Origin: Antedon mediterranea | Taxonomy: Eukaryota > Echinodermata > Crinoidea > Comatulida > Antedonidae | Reading direction: 5' to 3' | Assembly: GCF_964355755.1 (NCBI RefSeq) | Contig: NC_092675.1 | Location: forward strand, 687,001 to 751,000 | DNA: 64,000 nucleotides | Part shown: positions 34,201 through 45,950 of the stretch, piece after piece | How the letters are laid out: the number at the start of each line of letters is the position of its first letter | How positions within the stretch are numbered: position 1 is the first letter of the stretch | Made by a program: the position numbers and the translations under genes | Notes under the pieces: generated by a model | Database searches by the model: none | What the model was told of the DNA's origin: nothing | Seen by the model: the letters and a program-made list of their open reading frames with translations, nothing else

Positions 34201-37200
34201 TAGAGTTTTATTTGTATAATGTGACAAAGTTTGTTGATTAGTGATATTGTCTATTATGTGACATTAACTTTATGTGACATATTCTTTAGATGTTTTTGAT
34301 GAACTGTTCTAAATCCGTTTGTGGAATTCAACATTGACAGCAGTTTACTTGTATCTCACTACTTTCAAATTCATGTTATTTTATAAATAATTTCCGATAT
34401 TAGCTGTTGGGAATTGAAAAAAAAATAACGGAGTAAATGCCCGGGGCCAACGTAAAAGTAGTTTGAAAATTGATTTTTAGAAAAAAATGGGCCTTTATTC
34501 AAATTTATTGACCTCCCTTAGGAGAAACATATAAAAACTGCCAACCAACACATCAAAATGAAGATTCACCCGAATCGAAAGATTAAAATGGTTTTAACAA
34601 GTTAAATAAAGTGTCAAAATCATAGTGAAAAAGGGAACTTGACTTCGCTGCTTTTCCACTTTTTATTACTCATAATTCGTCAATGTTATATAAAATGTTA
34701 GAAGGACGGTAACACAATTTAAAATAAAAGTAAAAAGGCCTTACACTACAAACAAGTAAACTTTTTGTATTATACAGATAAATGCAGATTATTTTTTTTT
34801 TTTAAGTGTAACAAAGATAGTATATTTCTATTTCAAATGATTTACCATTAAATAAGCATATATCACACACTGCTTAAATAGGCATATATCACACACTGCT
34901 TAAATAGGCATATATCACACACTGCTTAAATAGGCATATATCACACACTGCTTAAATAGGCATATATCACACACTGCTTTCAAGAAAAACATTTTATTAC
35001 CGTTAGGCCTTATTGTAATTACTAAACATACGGTAATAAAGAAACGATTTTGCAAGCGCAGCAGATGGAATTTAATTTAGTACGATGGATATAGGCCTAG
35101 ATTTATCGACCCTTCGTCTGATGTGGTGATGACGTAATATCACGTTGTAAAACGTACAAAAAAGTTCTACAAAAATAATTTACCCACTTCTAAGAAATTT
35201 ACAATACTAAGCGTATAATAATCTACTCATGTTGTCATGTTCTATTGAGTAAGATGTTACGTGTAGGCATGTGGAAATTATGACTATTGATCAAAACTAA
35301 CTCATAACTATAATATGGGAATATATTTCAAGTTTTCTTAAGAAGCGGCAATGTGGAAAAAACGGCAAAAGAGATACAACAGCACCTGTTGAATCTCCAC
35401 CGAGGAAACATAATAATTACATTTGAATATATTTAATTTAATTTACTTATAAATATTGAAACGTCAACTCATGGTGATTTTAAGGAAGTTATTATTACAT
35501 GTGTATGTGTGGACAAGCGTCATGCTGTATCAGTCTCTCCTTAGCTTCACAAACATCGAATTTGTTTTAATGAAAATTATCAAAGTTGTTAGTGTTAAGA
35601 TGTTAATTCTGTAATTATACGCGTTTTATAAATCATTATTTTAATAACTTTAATTTAGTATTCTTTCTCAACAAAAATTATTACAGCACTGGCTTTGTCT
35701 TCTTATTGTATTGTTAAAATGATATAATTCAACAAATATGATTCATAAAGTTTATAATCTTAGTTCAATTACTTATATTTTTTCAACAAAAGCCATTAAC
35801 TCTAACTACACAATTTGATTAATTTAAAAATCTTTTTACAATTACAGTTTATTAATATTTTCAACAGATAACATATAGGCCTATTTATAAATGATTTTCC
35901 ATATCAACATTCATTAGCGTCATTTGCGGTTATGTATATAGGCTACAAATTGTTATTAGTATTTCAGCTTCTTCGAGTGGGCTAGTGTCTACAATTTATG
36001 GGCCCTGATTTTATAGGCCTATTTAACGTCAGTTGAACCGTTTGTAGATATTATAAGGATTTGGGTGCTGGGCACCACTTTAAAAAAGAGAAAACACTTT
36101 CTAACACTACTAACCGTAAACAGTATTTTGTCATTGTTAACTCTACTCGACGCCGCACAATAAAATTTGCAAATCTTGCAGCTAATAATATTTTATATTG
36201 ATATTCAGGATTTAAAAAAAATCTATTTATATGTGTTAATATGTTGAAAAGTGGCTCTATATTTAGATATCGTGCGAAGTTATATTTAAGATACTCTAAC
36301 CCCAGTAATCCCACAAGAATTAACGGTTAACGTCCAAAAAGCGAAACAACAACCAAAGTCTAGAAGTTAATTAAAAAGCATCCATCTCTCTCATTTCGAA
36401 TAGCATTTATTGTGGACTTAAAACCGCATTGCTTCCGCTTAGTACTCAAGATACTTGGCTCATTAATGCGTGGCTATGTTTGAGAAATCAGGCACGGTTT
36501 TATGCGACTGGGACAGGGAGTAAAACAGGAACTGACGCCTCGAAACACTTATCGTTGGCTGTCACGACTGCTACCCTGGCTAGGCCTATCATCCGTCTTA
36601 TATCTGCAACATCCAGTTGCTTATTTTGACCTTAATAATCCAGTTTATTGCTGACAATAATTGTATTCAGTTGTGTTAATTATTTTATAATTAAGTTTCA
36701 TAGAATTCATACAGCAGAAAATATGAATTGACGTTATTATAGAAAAACGGCCTTAATTAACAGGCGCAGTCTACAGATCCATACGCGTATAAGAGTTTAG
36801 GTTTGTGCGCGACTCTACAGCTCACTATGTCGGTCGGTCGGTTGGCCGGTCGGGGTCGGTAAACACTAACTCAGATTTACGCACACGACTGCAGCCATGT
36901 ATATGGCCTTGTTTATGCGTAGCGTCGGTAAAAACACGTTTCAATGCAGACAATATGTAAATTTATCTGCGTAATTATGTTTACGTACTTATGTACTTAA
37001 TGCTGCACAATCATAGAATAAAATCTAAACTGAGGTGATATCGATGACCTGAATGACCTAATGAACACTCTTCTAGACGTCTAATAAAACCTAAACTAAA
37101 AATAATATTTGGATCAAAAAGTCAATGACATTTGTATAAAAACATTTCAGAGAAAAATGAGTATGTTAATTTTGATAAAACATGCAGGTTATCTTTCTCA

Positions 37201-39723
37201 GAAATCAGGTACAAACGTTTTTGGATCAATTGATTTTGAGTAATAGCTTTTTCCACACTTTTCTTTAAAATAAAAATGATTATGACTTATATAAAGACAA
37301 TGATATTACCAGTATTTCAAAATAAGTTTTAAAATTATATAGGATAGGAATCAACACTTGGTGATACTGGAAATGTTTCTGCTTGTAGTAATGTAGGCAA
37401 CAACATTCATATAGATTAATTTTATTTCTTCTACAGTAAACACTGCCAAATCAGAATCATGCTATAAATACGTGGTAAAGCGGAATATCATATCAACATC
37501 TTGTCTAGATATGGAGAAATATTGCAAGGAATCCGGGGGAGCTCCAGCCGTCATCAACAGCCTCCGAGAGTACCAAGAGTACAATGAGTTCGTACTAGAC
37601 GTAACTAATCTCAAAACATTTGATCCGGTTTATCGCAAGTTTCTTGTACATGTGGATTCTTTACCGATGGCTGGTTTGAATAGGACATGCTCTCAGGTTT
37701 TTGTGAAAGATGGCTGGCTGACAGATAACGGAGGATATATACTTAATCAACCATGTGCAGAGAAGACAATCGTCAACAGTATATTATGCGAATATAGTAA
37801 GCTAAAACATTTTATTATGATAATAAGGCTTCTAAGAAAAAAGTTGAAGAATTACCTATATAACATAATAAACCGCATAAGAACTAGATTTAAACTCTGT
37901 TGATTATTATCTCTATCCATATTATTACACAATAGGCCTACAGTTAAAAATGTACCTCGATTCAGTTTAAGCCTACTCTTGTAAACATTTTAATTGTGTA
38001 TGTTTTGTTATTAGATTCAAAAATTAAAACGGAACCAATATGTGCAATACCAACACCAACACCAACACCAAAGCCAGCGACAACAACCTTACACACGACA
38101 ACGACTCTAACACAACAGGAAAACGTTACCATTCCCATGATGTCATCCACTATGTTCCCCACTCCAAATCGTGATGTGCGTGACGACAGAAAAACCATCG
38201 GTTTTGCCGCAACCACAGTAACGATCATTGGGCTTCTAATTATGATAATCGCCTTACTCTCTTGTATGTTACTCTACATTGGTAAGCAAAAACACAAGCG
38301 AAAACAAGAGAGATATGTAGTCAGGTAATTTGACATGAACACATGTTTTTATTATAGTTCTTAACACAACTATACATTGCCAAATTTCCTTGTTTACCCA
38401 CTAAGCCTCTTTGGAATCTTTTAATTTTATTATATTAAATTTAACCTACTATAATATACCTGTCTCATTTGTATTTCTTATTACCACCTTCGTGCATTTA
38501 CTATTTTGTCACTAATAATCTACTATATGACCCCCTATGAAACATTCCTATTATCTTTTAGGGCTCATCAGGAGATAAGATCTGTTCATCTATACGACTC
38601 TCCCTTGGGTAAGTATAATTGACAAAAAACTTCCTCAATAATGAATGTCAATTTTGTGTCGAGATGAAACATTCTTTCTTTTTTATAACATAGCGAAAAT
38701 TATTCAATGACTTTTTTTCTTTATTGGCAAACACGGCGCAAACAGCAAAAACATTAACAAAAATTTAAAAAAATATTTCAAATAGAAAAAATGTATTCAA
38801 CCATTAAAATTGTCCAGTAAAAATGGAAAAGAAGAAACAAAATTAAATATTCTTTATTTTTTTTTTTTAAATTGTATAAAAACACTTGTTTTTATAATCT
38901 TTGTAAGACTATTCCATGCTTTAGGCCTATTAATACTTTAACGATATAAGGGTCTTTTTTCTTTGTAGCAATTTCCAATTCAATTATTATTCGATTTATT
39001 TTTTGTAAATTGAGAAAAAAATAACAAGAAAAACATTGTCATGGTTTTGTTTACTTCATCCATTAATAACTTTCTATTTTAGATGACTGGATGGATAAGC
39101 CGTACTTAGTTGCTAGTCAAAAACAAACACTTTATTCAAATTCTGACGAAACCAATTCCACCAGGCTTAGCGATGTCACCGACGAAACAAACAAAGATCA
39201 TTACATCACAACGTCCACATCGAGTACGAATAGTTATGAAAACCATCATCCCACGAACGATGATAACGAATATTTGTGCCCAATATCTCGAAACCAAGAC
39301 CAGACAAAGGAGTACTATAACGTATCCAGTTGTTCAAACCTAGACACGCTAGACGCGAGCATCATCAAACGGATTTACAACCCTCTTCGGCCTCAGAAAG
39401 ATCTAGTTTCTGAGACGAGTACAAATAAATACAAGCCTACTAAACCAGTTAAATACAATTACGACAAGTTATCTAGAAGTTCAACAATGGTGTCAATGCC
39501 AAACCAATTCAAGTCAAAACCCCCCAATGTTAGACCCCCAAATGTTACACCATGTAGACCCCCTAAAGGCATTGGACACTGCAACATCGCTGTGCAATAT
39601 ATGCAGCCAGGTGCCGTAAAAACGGGATATCACCACCTGGAACGCCGCTGTGCAACTATGAACATTGGGGGTACGAATGACCATGATTACTCACGACTCG
39701 CAATGAGTGACACTGCAACATAA
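31298..39723 (+). CDS. Receptor-like type I membrane protein, CTLD-like ectodomain
   Basis: Six exons joined in frame: 31298-31377, 32226-32329, 37437-37796, 38015-38324, 38562-38608, 39083-39723; 1,542 nt, 513 aa. A signal peptide (about residues 1-23, VLLVVLCIFTSA) is followed by a Cys-rich ectodomain. Exons 2 and 3 give DECYLFYTYRGSW, SCYKYV, CKESGGAPAVINSLREYQEY and NSILCEY, resembling a divergent C-type-lectin-like fold; no QPD/EPN sugar-binding triplet was seen. A Thr/Pro mucin-like stalk precedes one membrane span (about 243-271, TIIGLLIMIIALLSCMLLY). The 240-residue tail is basic next to the membrane and Tyr-rich, including Y352-E-N and Y378-Y-N (Grb2-SH2-like YxN) and NEYLCPI. I do not recognise an orthologue. 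The exon 2 donor (G|GTATTA, before a 5.1-kb intron) is the weakest junction. A cell-surface recognition or signalling role is inferred. Confidence 0.75.
31652..31830. repeat. 89-bp direct duplication
   Basis: Two copies (starts 31652 and 31741) sharing GATGGCAATGTCTCTCATCT and ACATGTTGCC(C/T)GGTTGTTGT. It lies in intron 1 of the receptor-like gene. Confidence 0.92.
31985..32150. mobile_element. MITE, ACTATCAAAC family, long variant
   Basis: Left TIR AAAGCTCTGTCTCACTATCA, right TIR GATAGTGTAGACAGAGCTTA. The centre contains an extra repeated CATTACCATATTGGGCAAAT block. It ends about 75 bp before exon 2 of the receptor-like gene. Confidence 0.9.
34855..34979. repeat. 25-bp tandem repeat, 5 copies
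   Basis: Units of GCATATATCACACACTGCTT plus TAAAT repeated five times with one-base variation (AAGCAT against AGGCAT). Confidence 0.95.
36800..36905. repeat. Dispersed repeat with GGTCGG run, copy 1
   Basis: GACTCTACAGCTCACTATGT is followed by repeated GGTCGG/GGCCGG and TAAACACTAACTCAGATTT, then CTGCAGCCATGTATATG. An inverted relative is at 41185-41265, and a small piece (CATAGTGAGCTGTAGAGTCG) lies at 18255. Confidence 0.75.
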
Positions 39724-40227
39724 CTCATCAAATAATCTGAACATTTTAAACTAATTTACTGATGTAATATTGGCATTTAAATAAGTAATGGTTTACATAC
39801 TGTTGCATGAGTTGACGCTTCAATCTCCAGATGCCAGGTGCCTAACTCAAATTATGCAAATTATGTACAAATTGTAAATACGAATCAATGGACGCTGTCT
39901 TTTATGAAGCGTGAGTAAGCTATTTGATATCTTCGCTTCGATATTTTTAAATTCTTAAGTTTGTATAAGGCTTTTTATGCGTGTTATGTACCTAATTAAA
40001 ACGTTGGTGAAGTATATAGAAGAAGAATATTTAAAAATTCTTCAGCAACTTATGATAACATTGCATTTTTTTTCCCATCACCGCTTCTCGAAATTCCTAA
40101 ATGACATTCACTGTCTATTCAAACTGCTAGTCTTTGAATTCTCACTGAATTCTTTGTACTAAGAAATTTAAAAAAAATAATATATACATTTGATCAGATT
40201 CAGCGCGCTTCGGGGCAATGGTAATCC

Positions 40228-40380
40228 AGTGGGGGTGGGGTTCTAGCCGGCCTGGGCCCCCTAAATTTCACAAATTGTAATGCAAAAGATAGGACATCAA
40301 ATTAAGCTTCATTTTACCATTTTTGCCCTCGCCCCGCCCTATTTCAATCAAATAATCAATGTGGTTACAAAGTTTCAAAT
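40228..40380. repeat. Dispersed repeat, second copy of the 19222 family
   Basis: Shares AATTGTAATGCAAAAGATAG and a GGGCCCCC/CCCTATTTCAA setting with 19222-19345. Confidence 0.6.
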
Positions 40381-40552
40381 CCGGAATTTCTACCGTTTTT
40401 TTTCATCAGCCATACAAGAGCTCTGTAATTTATTTGAAAGACATGTTTCATTAGTTATAATTAACTAGTTATTAAACAAATAAAAGATATTATTAAGCGA
40501 TATTTATCATGTACTAAATATTTGTAAATAATGTACAATACAAACACATTGA

Positions 40553-40558
40553 AATAAA
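40553..40558 (+). terminator. Candidate poly(A) signal
   Basis: AATAAA on the plus strand about 830 bp after the receptor-like stop codon. It is the clearest of a few candidates. Confidence 0.4.
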
Positions 40559-41184
40559 GTAAAAATATATGAAAGTGATTTGTAACTTTGTTCAGCGACT
40601 GGTTTATGGAGATTAATTTTGCACGAATCTTTCATCAATAAATTCAATTTGTAAACTATTAATTTAAACTCGTCTCTCGTTTATCAATAGTAAAACACCT
40701 AATAAACTTAATTAAATACTTTCTTAATTTGGTAGTCTTTTATTTGTACCGCGTGTTTAACTTGTTCAAAACAAAGTAGGCCTAATCGTGAAAGCGGGGT
40801 TGTTATCGAGTTCTCTCGTGTGGGTTTAATCTATCCCTACCCACCAAGCTAGCTAGGTAAGGTGGAGTACATTGGAAATCAATGGTTTACTCACATCCTC
40901 TAGGAGAACATAGTTTGGCATTTATCCACATTTGATGAACAGAAAGGTAAGGTAGGCCTGAACGTAGTATGTACTTCAAAGAAAAACTTTCTTTCTTTCG
41001 AACTTTACTATAACAAATTGCTTATGGTACGAGACAAGTTTTAACTTCTAGAAGGAATCCATGATAATAATGACTACCAATTACTGCTTTATCTATGTTC
41101 ACTTTAATATCTTTTTTTTCTATTTTGTATATGTTCATTCAATTATCTGAATAAATGTTATCTGAATCTGAATTTCAAATTTAC

Positions 41185-41265
41185 ATATACATGGCTGCAG
41201 TCGCGTCCGCAAATTTGAGTTAGTGTTTACCGACCGACCGGCCGACATAGTGAGCTATGTGAACG
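41185..41265. repeat. Dispersed repeat with CCGACC run, inverted copy
   Basis: CATATACATGGCTGCAGTCG, then TGAGTTAGTGTTTACCGACC and GACATAGTGAGC: the reverse complement of the 36800-36905 repeat. Confidence 0.75.
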
Positions 41266-41776
41266 AAACTACATGTATAATAAAGTCTATATCAAAGCAT
41301 AAATAAATTATCAATAAAATCTAAATACTATTATGTGAGAAGTTTAAAAGGGAAATAGCGTGGAAAATCTTGAATCTTTGTCAAGTGTTAGCGGATGTAA
41401 ACATCTTCAATCGTAATAAAATGACAATTGTGGAATAAAAGTATAACAAATTCGATGAAGCTTATATCAAAGAGTAGATGTACTTCAAAGCATAATTATG
41501 TAGAAATTATATATAAAACCTAAATACTATTATGTGAGGTGCTTATGAGCGGAATAGCGCGGGAAATAGGGTGAATCTCTGTCAAGTGTTATATTAAGCT
41601 ACTGAATATTGCAAAGTGATTAGGCCAGGCAAGTTACACTTTTTTGGGGGTTATTTAGAAATGTTACTTGGAACGTCATGACTGGGTAGCCTAATGTTTT
41701 GAAAACTTTACACATATAACATATTATATGTTTTATTTAAAATAGGTACTGTTATAATTATGTACACAAGACAGGA

Positions 41777-41791
41777 GGGGGGGGGGGGGGG
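41777..41791. repeat. G15 homopolymer
   Basis: Fifteen consecutive G on the plus strand in an otherwise AT-rich intergenic stretch. The length may be uncertain for assembly reasons. Confidence 0.8.
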
Positions 41792-42023
41792 TTCTACCAC
41801 ACATAATACAATACAGTATACGTAATATGCACTTCTTTATGATTTACAAGTTTTTACTTATTTATTTTTTATCTCCCACTTAAATTAGCCTAACTAACTA
41901 AACTGTTAAATGAATTATAAAAAACATGTGCACTAATAAAGAGTATTGCCAAATACAACTAATTATCTTTTCTTCATGTCATTAAGTTATCTTGCATCTT
42001 GAGCTATCATTACATGATGTGCC

Positions 42024-42168
42024 TAAAGTTCTGTCTACACTATCAAACTTTATATAACAAAAAAATGTGATGTGCCCATATGGACATGATGATGTCATAT
42101 CACTACCATATTTAGGCACATCACACTTTTTGTTGTCAAATTAGTTTGATAGTGTGGACAGAGCTTAA
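42024..42168. mobile_element. MITE, ACTATCAAAC family
   Basis: TIRs TAAAGTTCTGTCTACACTAT and GATAGTGTGGACAGAGCTTA bound a 145-bp element with the family centre CACTACCATATTTAGGCACA. Confidence 0.93.
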
Positions 42169-42427
42169 CTAAAGAAATACATCAAATACAATGATGTTAA
42201 TACAAATTGCATTTTAATCTTAGGTGTGAACACACTACATAACAATTCGTCCAAAACAAATTTACGATTTTAACAATTAATTATATTAATAATTATAATC
42301 AAATACATTAATAGTAAATATACTATGATTAGATATTGTAAGGTTCAAATTATATTTGAATTTCATGGAACAATTAATAATATGATGGAATTTGTCAAGC
42401 AATACGATTAAATACAAACACTGATAA

Positions 42428-42945
42428 TAGTACAGTACCAAGTCTACGGATTTAACCAGGAGAGCTACAGTATGGAACCCCAAGTTCCAATACATTAGTA
42501 TGTACCAGCCATTACCATAAGTGTACTTAAATACCATTATATTTAAGATACATGAAGATTAGTCCATGGTACTATGGAAAGCCAAAGAGCTACAGTACGG
42601 AACGCCAAAGAGCTACAGTATGGAACGCCAAAGAGCCACAGTATGGAACGCCAAAGAGCCACAGTATGGAACGCCAAGTTGCAATACATTAGTATGTACC
42701 AGCCATTACCATAAGTGTACTTAAATACCATTATATTTAAGATACATGAAGATTAGTCAATGGTACTATGGAACGCCAAAGAGCTACAGTATGAAAAGCC
42801 AAAGGGCTACAGTATGGAACGCCAAAGAGCCACAGTATGGAACGCCAAAGAGCTAAAGTATGGAACACCAAGTTGCAATACATTAGTATGTACCAGCCAT
42901 TACCATAACAGTACTTAAATACCATTATATTTAAGATACATAAAT
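42428..42945. repeat. 194-bp tandem repeat with nested 20-bp units
   Basis: About 2.6 copies of a 194-bp unit (ATGGTACTATGGAA at 42570 and 42764). Each unit ends in CATTAGTATGTACCAGCCAT and carries an inner array of GCCAAAGAGC(T/C)ACAGTATG. Open minus frames of 62-83 codons are by-products of the repetition. Confidence 0.93.
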
Positions 42946-43119
42946 CTTTTTTATAATATTACAAAATTGCACTCTATTCATATATAAACCCAAGCATTAA
43001 TTAATGTAAGTGCATTAAACTTACTAAGTACATAATTTATTAGTCAAACAACATAATGCCAATATACATAAAAAAACAATAATTACACATCAACACACCA
43101 ATTAAAGTAAAGTTTAACT

Positions 43120-43225
43120 AACAGGCTATACATGCATAAGCTATGCAAGTACTGGCTATGAACAGGCTATATGTGTACAGGCTATACATGCACAGGTTAT
43201 ACACACACAGGCTATACACGTATCA
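43120..43225. repeat. Degenerate ACAGGCTATAC repeat
   Basis: Six or more imperfect copies of ACAGGCTATACAYGCA spaced about 15-18 bp. Confidence 0.75.
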
Positions 43226-43639
43226 AGTAGGTGGTATATTGTTCCATAATAAGGATTCTACTGTAATTTGAAAGTAAACATATTATCCCATGATCACAAA
43301 TACAGTATAACTTTCTTTTTCAAATTTAACAATCATAAATGTCCTTTTTGTCAAGGTTCTTAATAATAAACTGCATTTAATTTAAAAAAAAAACATTATT
43401 AAGAAATTTAAGCAAAATTCTACATTGCATTATTAATTGAAAAGAAATTAAAAAACATTATGTCATGCTTGTTCACCAATTTGTTTTTATACCTTTATGC
43501 TATACTTTTATAATAATAACATTAAAATATACTTTGTTCTTTGTTACAGTTATAAATAAATATATCTATCTATATAAATGTCATAGAGTTGTTAAAAATG
43601 TAGCATAAAGACTACATATGTTAAAAAATCTCTATATTA

Positions 43640-44152
43640 AAGATACCTCTATATTAGGGACTGCCTCTATATCAAAGAACACCTCTATATCAAAGAACAC
43701 CTCTATATTATATTAGGGACTGCCTCTATATCAAAGAAAACATCTATACCAAAGACAACCTCTATATTAGAGACTCCTATATCTGCAAAAAACAACCTCT
43801 ACTATATCTATTTTAAAGACTACAGTACCTCTAGAGATTACCTCTATAAAGACATCTTAAGAATCCTCTATTATCAGAGTCTGCCTCTATAAAGACTACC
43901 TTTATATCAGAGTCTGCCTCTATAAAGACTGCCTTTATATCCGAGTCTGCCTCTATAAAGACTACCTTTATATCAGAGTCTGCCTCTATAAAGACTACCT
44001 TTATATCAGAGTCTGCCTCTATGAAGACTACCTTTATATCAGAGTCTGCCTCTATAAAGACTACCTTTATATCAGAGTCTGCCTCTATAAAGACTACCTT
44101 TATATCAGAGTCTGCCTCTATGAAGACTGCCTTTATATCAGAGTCTTCCTCT
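43640..44152. repeat. 33-bp minisatellite, left block
   Basis: Degenerate CTCTATAT...AGA(G)AC units at the left become a regular 33-bp unit (CTATAAAGACTACCTTTATA plus TCAGAGTCTGCCT) between about 43870 and 44150. The array is split by a foreign segment at 44153. Confidence 0.92.
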
Positions 44153-44372
44153 ATCCTTCGGATGGGATGTAAAGCCGTTGGTTCCGTGTACTTAACAATG
44201 CATGTTAAAGAACTTGGTACACTATTCGAAAAGAGTAGGGGATCGTCTCCCGGTGTGCTAATCTGGTAGGCGCTGCACTGCTGGCTGCCGTGGGTCCGTG
44301 GAGGGCCTAATCCGAATTTCCTCAGTTTCCAGTTAAGCTTGAGGACAAATATGAAATACCTTTACCCTTACC
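44153..44372 (+). mobile_element. SINE-like insert inside the 33-bp array
   Basis: About 220 bp of higher-GC sequence (GATGGGATGTAAAGCCGTTG, TGTTAAAGAACTTGGTACAC, GTGGGTCCGTGGAGGGCCTA) ends in a short CCTTTACCCTTACC tail. The minisatellite resumes on the other side. The body is reminiscent of retroposon cores in marine invertebrates, but I cannot name the family. Confidence 0.55.
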
Positions 44373-44600
44373 TAAAGACTGCCTTTATATCAGAGTCTGC
44401 CTCTATAAAGACTGCCTTTATATCAGAGTCTGCCTCTATAAAGACTGCCTCTATATCATAGACTATCTCTACTACATCTGTATTACAGACAACCCCTATA
44501 CTACTACCAAAGACTATCTCTACAGTATCAGACACTACCTCTATAAAGACAACCTCTATATTTGATATTATGTCTATAATATCAGAGACTGTGTATCAGC
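44373..44600. repeat. 33-bp minisatellite, right block
   Basis: Resumes with AAAGACTGCCTTTATATCAG units, then decays to irregular CTCTA...AGAC words by 44600. Confidence 0.88.
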
Positions 44601-45827
44601 CTCTGAATCGAAGAACATTTATTTTTGTTATTACTAGTAACCAGTGACATAGAAAAATAAGTATTTTATAATTAATAATAAGTATATTATAGTACTTTAG
44701 TCTAAAGATAGAAATAGTAATTTTGCATAGATTAAGTACAGGTAGTATCAATTATATAATAGAATTGTTTTAATATAAATTAATGATTTGACATTAGGTG
44801 GGTTTTGAAAGGAAAGCGAAAGCCAAGAGACACAGTGGGTGGTGTTGTATTATTTTAACAATTAATATCACAAATTTGTCATAATCTAATTTTTCATATA
44901 GTATACGTAGCTGCCAGGCGAGATATTATACAATTAAAAATTATATATGTTTAGTGCATTTGTGATTATGTACATTATAAATTGCATATAAATAAATTAT
45001 GTATATTTGATTTCTTTCTAAAAACATTTTCCAAAAATGTTATTCATACAAAAAATTTATCTTTCTAAAAAACTACAAAAATGGTAATTAAATTTATTGG
45101 AATAATCATTCCTAATTAGTATATAGAATAGAGTACAAAAATTACTTTTATTTAAAAATACATTTTTATACATATTCTTTATTTAATGTATTTCACGGCA
45201 TGAAATGGGTGGGCCTTACCTTTCTGTTATAGCAGATTGGTTTCAGCAAAAGAAATGTTATAGTAATTAATAATTTATTGTTAATTAGCAATATAATTTA
45301 TATTAGTAATTTTCAAAAAACAAGTTTGATTTTTAAAATAAATTATATCATTAATATTTCATGTTAATATTTTTTATTTTATTTTTGTAACATAAGTCTA
45401 CTATATAGTAACTGCTACTCTGAGCTGGTATTAAATGCTTTAAATTGTTAAGAAAGAATATAAAACAAAACAAACAATAGATATATGAACCCTGAAATAT
45501 AGTATTTCTTAGCTAACCACTGTCCACTGGTCTGTGTTATTCTTTAATAAAAAATAAAGTTATTTCTGTCTGTGTAAACCAATTTAATATTGAATATTTA
45601 ATGAATATTTATGAGTGGAATGGATATTAGTATCTATCTATCTAAATATCTATCTTTCAACTTTTAAAATATTCTATCCATTCAACAAATAAAAATGCAT
45701 TATTTGTTTTATAACACACCTACTGTGAATGTCAAAGGCCCATCCATAAATACAGGTTTTGGAATTGGCTGTGTAGTAGAGCTATTATGGATGGTGTACA
45801 GGTTGGTCTGTATGTTAGTGTCTGTTG
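44601..45827. other. AT-rich intergenic DNA
   Basis: No gene was seen. A decayed inverted repeat at 45598-45720 (GAATATTTATGAGTGGAATGG against CTATCCATTC...GCATTATTTGTTTTATAAC) resembles the hairpin arms at 2450-2634. Confidence 0.45.
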
Positions 45828-45950
45828 TCATGTTAACTTGGTTGTTGATATATCTTCACTTGTTACTGCCATAACTTTCTGGTAGTTATATAATAATAAT
45901 TCCTCTTGTATTTGTGTTACCATTAACATGTTGATAATTAAGCCAAAAAT
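45828..45950 (-). CDS. Alternative last exon of the tetraspanin (distal)
   Basis: A 123-nt open exon with acceptor TTTCATTTCAG and its own TGA stop. It starts in phase 0, matching the donor of tetraspanin exon 7 (50768). It encodes IFGLIINMLMVTQIQEELLL, then YNYQKV and a polar end KLT (40 aa). This completes the fourth membrane span and resembles the TSPAN33 end (VGILLSQILVNQIKDQ) more than the proximal last exon does. The tail contains YQKV, a YxxPhi sorting motif absent from the proximal exon. It is 3.6 kb downstream of the proximal exon on the same strand. Alternative use is inferred; an unrelated gene fragment is the other option. Confidence 0.7.
   Translation of the reverse strand: MFGLIINMLMVTQIQEELLLYNYQKVMAVTSEDISTTKLT

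Larger units (their letters stand above)
32330..37436 (+). other. Intron 2 of the receptor-like gene (5.1 kb)
   Basis: AT-rich. It contains an 11-bp repeat CTTATTCGAGT (32734-32771), a decayed MITE end (33239 onward), two GGTCGCTTCAACGTAAA copies (33195-33237), a 25-bp tandem array (34855-34979) and a GGTCGG-rich dispersed repeat (36800-36905). An 87-codon minus frame at 36051-36314 could be a decayed retroelement. No further exon was recognised. Confidence 0.5.
39724..42023. other. 3' UTR and intergenic DNA after the receptor-like gene
   Basis: Begins with the 3' UTR of the receptor-like gene (poly(A) signal candidate at 40553). It then holds the dispersed repeat at 40228, the inverted GGTCGG repeat at 41185, a G-run at 41777 and two similar AATACTATTATGTGAG-containing segments (41310-41400 and 41510-41600). 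No gene was seen. Confidence 0.5.

Noticed and set aside
36051-36314. 87-codon minus frame in intron 2 of the receptor-like gene
   Set aside because: Vaguely like the tail of a retroelement reverse transcriptase, but no diagnostic motif could be aligned.
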